DNA of 17,458 bases from NZQO01 sp002693605. Its GTDB lineage: Bacteria; Bacteroidota; Bacteroidia; Flavobacteriales; Flavobacteriaceae. How positions within the stretch are numbered: the first letter of the stretch is position 1; every line of letters begins with the position of its first letter. The translations under genes and the position numbers were made by a program. Location: contig CAXAVH010000055.1 of the NCBI GenBank assembly GCA_963972105.1, positions 1 through 17,458 on the forward strand. Direction: 5' to 3'. This document shows positions 13,151 to 17,458 of this stretch, piece after piece. The notes beneath the pieces are model-generated. The model ran no database searches, was not told the DNA's origin, and worked only from the letters and a program-made list of their open reading frames with translations.

Positions 13151-13459
13151 CTAGCGCATGGCCAGGCAGTCCAAGCCGTCGGTAAGCATATGGAACAAGA
13201 GTCCTACCGCAACGATGCGCGTGGGCCGGTAAAACAGCAGCAACACATAGGCGCCTATGGCCCAATAGCTGTGCAGGGGGTGAAACCCGATGCTGCACCG
13301 GTTTGGATCGAACAGCGGGGTGGCCAACAAATGGTCTGCGTCTACCAACATGGTAAGGAGCATGATTAGCCACGCTTTTTTCCAAATGGGCCGGAAGAAG
13401 AGCCACGCCAGGATACCGGGCGCGAGAAAGTGCAGGGAATAGTGTAGGATGGGATGCAT
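13151..13459 (-). CDS. DUF6122-like small integral membrane protein
   Basis: 102 residues with about three or four hydrophobic helices: ILHYSLHFLAPGILAWLFF, AWLIMLLTMLV, WAIGAYVLLLFY and IVAVGLLFHMLTDGL. Between them is a polar conserved-looking loop, DADHLLATPLFDPNRCSIGF followed by HPLHSYW. The Asp/His-rich loop and the HxxTDGLDC end recall membrane-bound metal-dependent hydrolases, and I recognise this as the DUF6122 family of Bacteroidota from memory. It ends one base from the rlmH stop (convergent) and is only 3 nt downstream of the sulfotransferase, so they form one unit. Function unknown. Confidence 0.85.
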   Translation of the reverse strand: MHPILHYSLHFLAPGILAWLFFRPIWKKAWLIMLLTMLVDADHLLATPLFDPNRCSIGFHPLHSYWAIGAYVLLLFYRPTRIVAVGLLFHMLTDGLDCLAMR

Positions 13460-13462
13460 GGG

Positions 13463-14275
13463 TCAGGTTTTTGAAAATCCCCAGTCGCTTACATCGAAGC
13501 CATATTCTTCCTGAAAGCGCAGCATATCGTCCCGCAGCTTGTCGTGCACGCGGCTACGCTGGGCATCGGTGAGCTGTACCTTGGCAATGGGCCTGCCCCT
13601 TTTCAGCAGTCGTTTTCCCAACTGCTTCACGCTTTCGGGGAGAAAGGGCAACACGCCGCCCACCTTACTGCGCAAGGACCGCTCTACCTGTGCATCGATC
13701 TCGGTCTTGTTATGGATGCCGAAGTTGGAAGGGATATGCGAATCGCCCATACCCAAAAAGGCATACACCTTCAGCAGAACGGCTTTCGGGTCGCGCTGCA
13801 GCTGCCCAAAGTCGAGAATCAGGAAGTCTTCCTTCGGAAAAAACGAACGGTACTGCTGCAGTTGAAAATGGTACTTACTGATGGCTACCAGCGCATCTGC
13901 CTCGATAGTCTCGTTCCAGTACTCGAAGCGCGAGATAAAGTTGTGGTGCGACTCGATACGGTCAAACGGATTGCGCACAAGGTAGATAAACTTGGGCTGC
14001 AGGCCATAGTCGTAAATACGCTTGGGCACACCCTCGCGCATAGGGTACTTGGTATAGCCCGTCGAGGCGTCTAGCGCATAGGTGTGCGATTTGGTGAAGG
14101 GCTCAAAGACTTCGGCGTAGGGGCCCAACTCCCAATGCTGCGAAAAATATTCGGGTTCCTTGACCTTCGGAAGCGCAAAGGCCGGGTGGTCCTTCAAATA
14201 TTCGTATAAGGAGGTCGTGCCGCATTTCATGGCGCCAATGATCATGGCACTTTGCAAGGGAAAGGAATGTTCCAT
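13463..14275 (-). CDS. Sulfotransferase family protein
   Basis: 270 residues. The 5'-phosphosulfate loop is IIGAMKCGTTSLYEYL (Lys17, Thr20-Thr21), followed by KEPEYFS, which fits the heparan-sulfate-type (Sulfotransfer_1) group. The 3'-phosphate motif is YLVRNPFDRIESHHNF (Arg101, Ser109). It should transfer sulfate from PAPS to a hydroxyl or amino group of a glycan, lipid or small molecule; the acceptor cannot be read from sequence. There is no signal peptide or membrane segment. The C-terminus has a basic patch (KRLLKRGRPIAK). It precedes the DUF6122 gene by 3 nt. A TAGCTTTG box (14290-14283) lies 7 nt before the ATG, so the transcript may have almost no leader. Confidence 0.93.
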   Translation of the reverse strand: MEHSFPLQSAMIIGAMKCGTTSLYEYLKDHPAFALPKVKEPEYFSQHWELGPYAEVFEPFTKSHTYALDASTGYTKYPMREGVPKRIYDYGLQPKFIYLVRNPFDRIESHHNFISRFEYWNETIEADALVAISKYHFQLQQYRSFFPKEDFLILDFGQLQRDPKAVLLKVYAFLGMGDSHIPSNFGIHNKTEIDAQVERSLRSKVGGVLPFLPESVKQLGKRLLKRGRPIAKVQLTDAQRSRVHDKLRDDMLRFQEEYGFDVSDWGFSKT

Positions 14276-14282
14276 ACTACGG

Positions 14283-14290
14283 CAAAGCTA
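14283..14290 (-). promoter_or_regulatory. Possible -7 box of the sulfotransferase gene
   Basis: TAGCTTTG on the minus strand matches TAnnTTTG perfectly. With the first T at -12, transcription would start near 14278, three bases before the ATG. No TTG lies at a normal -33 distance, where the DNA is GC-rich, so this could be chance. Confidence 0.35.
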
Positions 14291-14322
14291 CGAAATTGAA
14301 CCGGACCCCCGGCCCAGGTTCG

Positions 14323-15687
14323 TTAACTGAATCGCATAAGCCGCTTGATCCATTTCAGTTTCGATTTGGAGTACGGGGGATATTTCAGCGGTAGCTCGAA
14401 CCAGGTAGGCTTTTCCAAAATACTCTTTTGGTGTGAAAAAGCGTTGAAGCCAGCCTCGCCATGGTAACTTCCCATCCCGCTATGGCCCACCCCGCCAAAG
14501 GGCAGGTCGAGGTTGCTGATGTGCATAACGGCCTCGTTCACGGCCCCACCCCCAAAGGAGAGCGTGCCCAACACGTGGTGCTTTTTCTTTCGGCTCTTGG
14601 TAAAAACATAGCAGGAGAGCGGTTTGGGCAAGCAGGCAATTTGCCGCAGGGCATCGTCCAGCTTGGTATAGGTAAGTACGGGCAGGATAGGCCCAAAAAT
14701 CTCCTCCTGCATCACCGCATCATCAAAGGTTACGTGCTGCAACAAGGTAGGCTGTATATAGCGTTCTTCCCTATGGGTCCTGCCCCCGTAGTACACCTGT
14801 TCAGCATTGATGAGGCCTTTTAGCCGTTGGTAGTTGTCGTCATTGATGATTTGGACATAATTGTCGTGCTCGAAGGCGTATCTGGCATTTTCTATTTCTG
14901 TCTTGCAGGCCTCTAGGAAACGCATCGCTACCGATTCGTGCACCATGACATAATCGGGCGCTATGCAGGTCTGCCCGGCATTTAGGAACTTGGCCCACAC
15001 GAGCCGCTTGGCGGTCATCTTGAGATCGCAATCTTCCATAACGATGGCCGGGCTCTTGCCCCCCAACTCGAGGGTCACGGGGGTAAGGGTCTTGGCGGCC
15101 GCCTTGTAGACGATCTGGCCCACCTTGGTACTTCCGGTGAAGAAAATCTTATCGAACTCCTGTTCCAGCAGCGCGGTAGTCTCAGGCACGCCCCCTTCTA
15201 CGACCTTCAGGTAGGCGGGGTCAAAGGCATTGTTTAATAGCTTTGCCATAACCGAACTGGTATTGCCGGGCAGCTCGCTGGGTTTCAGAATAACCGTATT
15301 GCCCGCTGCCATAGCGGCAATTACGGGTGCCAGGGAGAGTTGGTAGGGGTAGTTCCAAGCGCCTATAACGAGGCAAACCCCCAAGGGTTCCTTGATGATA
15401 TAGCTCTTTCCGGGGAGGTTCATGAGTCCGGTGGAGACCGACGTGCGAGCGGCCCATTGTGACAATTGCTTGCGGGCTACCCGTATTTCATGGTAAAGTA
15501 AGTTCAGCTCGGTAACGTAGGTCTCGAACTCCGATTTCTTGAAATCATCGTAAATGGCATCGTACAGCAGTTCCTCGTGCTGTTTCAGCACGTCACGTAA
15601 CAACTTTAACTGTTTCTTTCGGAAGGAGATAGGCTTGGTAGCCTGGGTGTTGAAATAGGTACGTTGGGTTTCTACCAAGTGCTGCAT
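14323..15687 (-). CDS. Aldehyde dehydrogenase, class 3-like
   Basis: 454 residues, the length of ALDH3-type enzymes rather than the roughly 490 of classes 1/2. The NAD(P) site and catalytic residues are present: GAWNYPYQLSLAP (Asn112), ILKPSELP (Lys135), FFTGSTKVG, general base Glu207 in TLELGGKSP, and nucleophile Cys241 in NAGQTCIAPDYV, then EEIFGPILPVL and the C-terminal PFGGVGHSGMGSYHG. It oxidises aldehydes to acids with NAD(P)+; long-chain or aromatic aldehydes are usual class 3 substrates, but the substrate is not determined here. The C-terminus is basic (KSKLKWIKRLMRFS). It stands 75 nt downstream of the next gene and 47 nt upstream of the sulfotransferase, so probably has its own promoter. 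Confidence 0.95.
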   Translation of the reverse strand: MQHLVETQRTYFNTQATKPISFRKKQLKLLRDVLKQHEELLYDAIYDDFKKSEFETYVTELNLLYHEIRVARKQLSQWAARTSVSTGLMNLPGKSYIIKEPLGVCLVIGAWNYPYQLSLAPVIAAMAAGNTVILKPSELPGNTSSVMAKLLNNAFDPAYLKVVEGGVPETTALLEQEFDKIFFTGSTKVGQIVYKAAAKTLTPVTLELGGKSPAIVMEDCDLKMTAKRLVWAKFLNAGQTCIAPDYVMVHESVAMRFLEACKTEIENARYAFEHDNYVQIINDDNYQRLKGLINAEQVYYGGRTHREERYIQPTLLQHVTFDDAVMQEEIFGPILPVLTYTKLDDALRQIACLPKPLSCYVFTKSRKKKHHVLGTLSFGGGAVNEAVMHISNLDLPFGGVGHSGMGSYHGEAGFNAFSHQKSILEKPTWFELPLKYPPYSKSKLKWIKRLMRFS

Positions 15688-15739
15688 AGTGGGGAACGCT
15701 TTCGGGTTTTCCTATAAAAATACCCCAAATACCCCCAAC

Positions 15740-15761
15740 TTTCTGTTAATTAAAACAGAAA
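15740..15761. repeat. Perfect 8-bp inverted repeat between ALDH and the secreted protein gene
   Basis: TTTCTGTT (15740-15747) and AACAGAAA (15754-15761) are perfect complements separated by six bases. It lies 1 nt after the stop of the minus-strand gene at 15763 and 53 nt before the ALDH start. No T run follows on either strand, so it is a poor intrinsic terminator. Its centre (15750.5) is 28.5 bp upstream of a TATTTTTA box (15722-15715) facing ALDH, so it could be an operator for another regulator. Confidence 0.5.
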
Positions 15762-15762
15762 A

Positions 15763-16533
15763 CTAGTTGTTCTTGCCGCGGTTAAGCACCTTGTACTCCT
15801 CGTAGCACTCGCTAATGGCATCGAGTATTTGCAGGTCGTTTGCCGTACGCACAAAGTCCTTCGAGTAGTTGCAATTGTTGAGGATCTCGTCGATATCCAC
15901 CTTTTCCAGTTGCAGTACGGCCATGAGCGTCTCGCGGTCGTACTTGCTCTGCAGCAGGTTGCGTATCTCGTCGTCTTCCTTCATCTTCCGCAGCTTTCGC
16001 ATTTGCTGTGGGCGCTTGCCAAAGACGTTGTAGAGGAAGTCGGCCGGATTGAATATCGCGCTCAGCACCTTGCTCACGGCGCCGGGCTGTTGGCTGCCGC
16101 CCTCGTAGCCCGAGGAGAGCCCAGATATGCGATAGCGATAGTTCTCGTACACGGGTATAATACGCGCATCTACCTCGATATAGCCGGTTAGCTCGACAGG
16201 GCGTACCACGACCTCTTCCAGGGCAATGCCCATTTCGGTCATCTTCACCTTGATCTCGCCAAACTTTAGCCAGTCGTTGGTAACGCGAACGCGTATGGAC
16301 TTAAAGCCCAGGTAGCTAAAATACAGCGTATCGTTTACCGCCGCCCGAATTTCGAATTTACCCGATTCGGAAGAGGTGGTACCCACTACGCTGTTTAAGT
16401 TAACTATGTTTACGTTCTCCAGGGGCAAATCGGTAGCATCATTGAGCACCGTGCCCTCTATTTGGGTAGATTCCTGTGCCAGTAAGGGTACTGTGGCGCA
16501 CAGGAACAGGAATACAAATGCAATTTTTCTCAT
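15763..16533 (-). CDS. Secreted carboxypeptidase-regulatory-like domain protein
   Basis: 256 residues from ATG 16533-16531, chosen because it gives a clean Sec signal peptide (MRKIAFVFLFLCATVPLLAQ, cleavage after about residue 20); the frame is open to 16581 with 16 poorly fitting extra codons. Residues about 23-95 are a CarboxypepD_reg-like beta sandwich: IEGTVLNDATDLPLENVNIV, SSESGKFEIRA, LYFSYLGFKSIRV. It is then followed by EEVVVRPVELTGYIEV, in the style of a TonB-receptor N-terminal extension, but no plug or barrel follows. The last 110 residues are helical and charged (MRKLRKMKEDDEIRNLL), with a Cys-Asn-Tyr segment near the end. Periplasmic or outer-membrane-associated location is likely; the function is not known. 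Confidence 0.88.
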   Translation of the reverse strand: MRKIAFVFLFLCATVPLLAQESTQIEGTVLNDATDLPLENVNIVNLNSVVGTTSSESGKFEIRAAVNDTLYFSYLGFKSIRVRVTNDWLKFGEIKVKMTEMGIALEEVVVRPVELTGYIEVDARIIPVYENYRYRISGLSSGYEGGSQQPGAVSKVLSAIFNPADFLYNVFGKRPQQMRKLRKMKEDDEIRNLLQSKYDRETLMAVLQLEKVDIDEILNNCNYSKDFVRTANDLQILDAISECYEEYKVLNRGKNN

Positions 16534-16603
16534 AGCAATGGGTAGGTAAATGTACATAAATAGACGCAATTTTCCTTCCAATGTTTCAATTGCCAGCTAA
16601 AAA

Positions 16604-17458
16604 TTACCCGTTTCTACGTCTGCGGCCACCGGTTCCCTTCTTGTCGGGACGGTCGGTCCTGCGACGGCTCTTGCCTTTGAAACTTGGCTTATCGCCTCCA
16701 AAATCGCGACTGCGCTTTTTGAAGCCGCCCTTGCCCTTACCACGTCCGCCAGACTTTCCGCCGCCCTTGGTGCGGCCCTCCTTGGAAATTTCCACGGAAA
16801 TCTTACGGCCATCGAGGGTAAAATCGTCAAATACGCCTGTTACCAGATCGGAGTGCTTTGCATCGGTATTGAAGAAGGAGAAGCTGTCATGCACATCTAC
16901 GTGGAAGACATCGTCCTGCCCCAACTGCAACAGGTCGCGAAGGAAATCCTTCAGGCTCTGCCAGTTGAAATCGTCGCGCGTACCAAGGTTGATGAAGTAG
17001 CGCAGGCTGTCGGCAGTCTTTGCCTCAGACATATCGCCGCCCGACACGTTCAGGTCCTTCGATTTCTTATAGTAATTATAGAAGCGGGTAAACTCTACCG
17101 AGAACACCTTCTTGATCAGCTCTTCCTTCGAGAATTCCTCCAGTACCTCGGTAATATTGGGCAGGTAGGGCCCTATCTCTGGATTGATCTTGGTCTCCTT
17201 GATGCTGTTGGCCAAGTGGAACAGCTGCACCTCGCAGATTTCCATTCCCGAGGGAATTTCCTTGCGCTCGAAGCTCTTCTGTATAATTTTCTCTATCTGC
17301 TTGATCTTGCGCGCCTCGCTCTTGGAAACGATGACCATAGACACGCCCGTTTTCCCCGCGCGACCGGTACGGCCACTACGGTGGGTATAAGTTTCGATCT
17401 CGTCGGGCAACTGGTAGTTGATAACGTGGGTAATGTCATCGACATCGATGCCCCGCGC
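16604..17458 (-). CDS. DEAD-box RNA helicase, C-terminal part (start lies beyond the window)
   Basis: 284 residues are visible; the frame is open through the right edge, so the ATPase motifs I-III lie outside. The visible part begins at helicase motif V (ARGIDVDDITHVINYQLPDE), then motif VI (HRSGRTGRAG). Residues about 170-240 resemble a DbpA/CsdA-type RNA-binding fold (RYFINLGTRDDFNWQSL, then VFHVDVHDSFSFF and DGRKISVEIS). The last 45 residues are a low-complexity Gly/Lys/Arg tail (KSGGRGKGKGGFKKRSR), common in Bacteroidota DeaD/CshA-type helicases and probably RNA-binding. It likely acts in ribosome assembly, RNA decay or cold adaptation. No clear terminator follows its stop. Confidence 0.95.
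   Translation of the reverse strand, partial: ARGIDVDDITHVINYQLPDEIETYTHRSGRTGRAGKTGVSMVIVSKSEARKIKQIEKIIQKSFERKEIPSGMEICEVQLFHLANSIKETKINPEIGPYLPNITEVLEEFSKEELIKKVFSVEFTRFYNYYKKSKDLNVSGGDMSEAKTADSLRYFINLGTRDDFNWQSLKDFLRDLLQLGQDDVFHVDVHDSFSFFNTDAKHSDLVTGVFDDFTLDGRKISVEISKEGRTKGGGKSGGRGKGKGGFKKRSRDFGGDKPSFKGKSRRRTDRPDKKGTGGRRRRNG

Overview
The window looks like chromosomal DNA of a moderately GC-rich, probably marine member of the Bacteroidota, most likely Flavobacteriaceae. Pointers are the TAnnTTTG-type -7 promoter boxes instead of sigma70 -10/-35 elements, absence of strong Shine-Dalgarno sites, a DUF6122 membrane protein, a carboxypeptidase-regulatory-like secreted protein and a response regulator fused to a Crp/Fnr module. 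I see no rRNA, tRNA, CRISPR array, insertion sequence or prophage. No gene-free stretch exceeds about 140 bases.

Region 1 (1-8163, almost all minus strand) is a stress/redox block. A five-gene unit reads leftward from 4477: three tandem-domain universal stress proteins (Usp), an ATP-cone/PD-(D/E)XK nuclease-like protein, and a beta-CASP metallo-beta-lactamase RNase-like protein cut by the window edge. A small two-helix membrane protein (4613-4837, plus) diverges from it. Next come a fourth Usp (4848-5681), a REC-Crp/Fnr-HTH regulator (5821-6870) and a PAS histidine kinase (6931-8163). The PAS domain keeps the two FixL haem-pocket positions (His67, Arg87).

Region 2 (8263-11243, plus strand) is a compact run: TerB-like protein, DUF4163/DUF3298-type lipoprotein, thioredoxin, deoC, deoD. 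Region 3 (11375-13149) has a minus-strand pair, short hibernation factor hpf and a fifth Usp, ended by a clear intrinsic terminator, with rlmH diverging on plus. Region 4 (13151-17458, minus) is ordinary: DUF6122 protein, sulfotransferase, class-3-like aldehyde dehydrogenase, secreted carboxypeptidase-regulatory-like protein, and the C-terminal part of a DEAD-box RNA helicase.

The main discovery is regulatory. Four promoters, in front of the Usp/nuclease operon, usp4, hpf-usp5 and the terB-like run, each carry an Fnr/Crp-like palindrome TGAY-N4-RTCATT (read in the direction of transcription). In all four the palindrome centre lies exactly 29.5 bp upstream of the first T of a TAnnTTT(G/A) box. 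That is the geometry of a class II (-41.5) Crp/Fnr activator site. The window also encodes a plausible activator, the REC-Crp/Fnr fusion, whose recognition helix keeps the Glu/Arg pair that reads a TGA core, together with its probable FixL-like kinase. I infer a local regulon resembling an oxygen- or redox-responsive dormancy programme: kinase, regulator, five Usps, ribosome hibernation, RNA/DNA processing. It is analogous in logic to FixL-FixJ-FixK and to the mycobacterial DosR regulon, but built from different parts.
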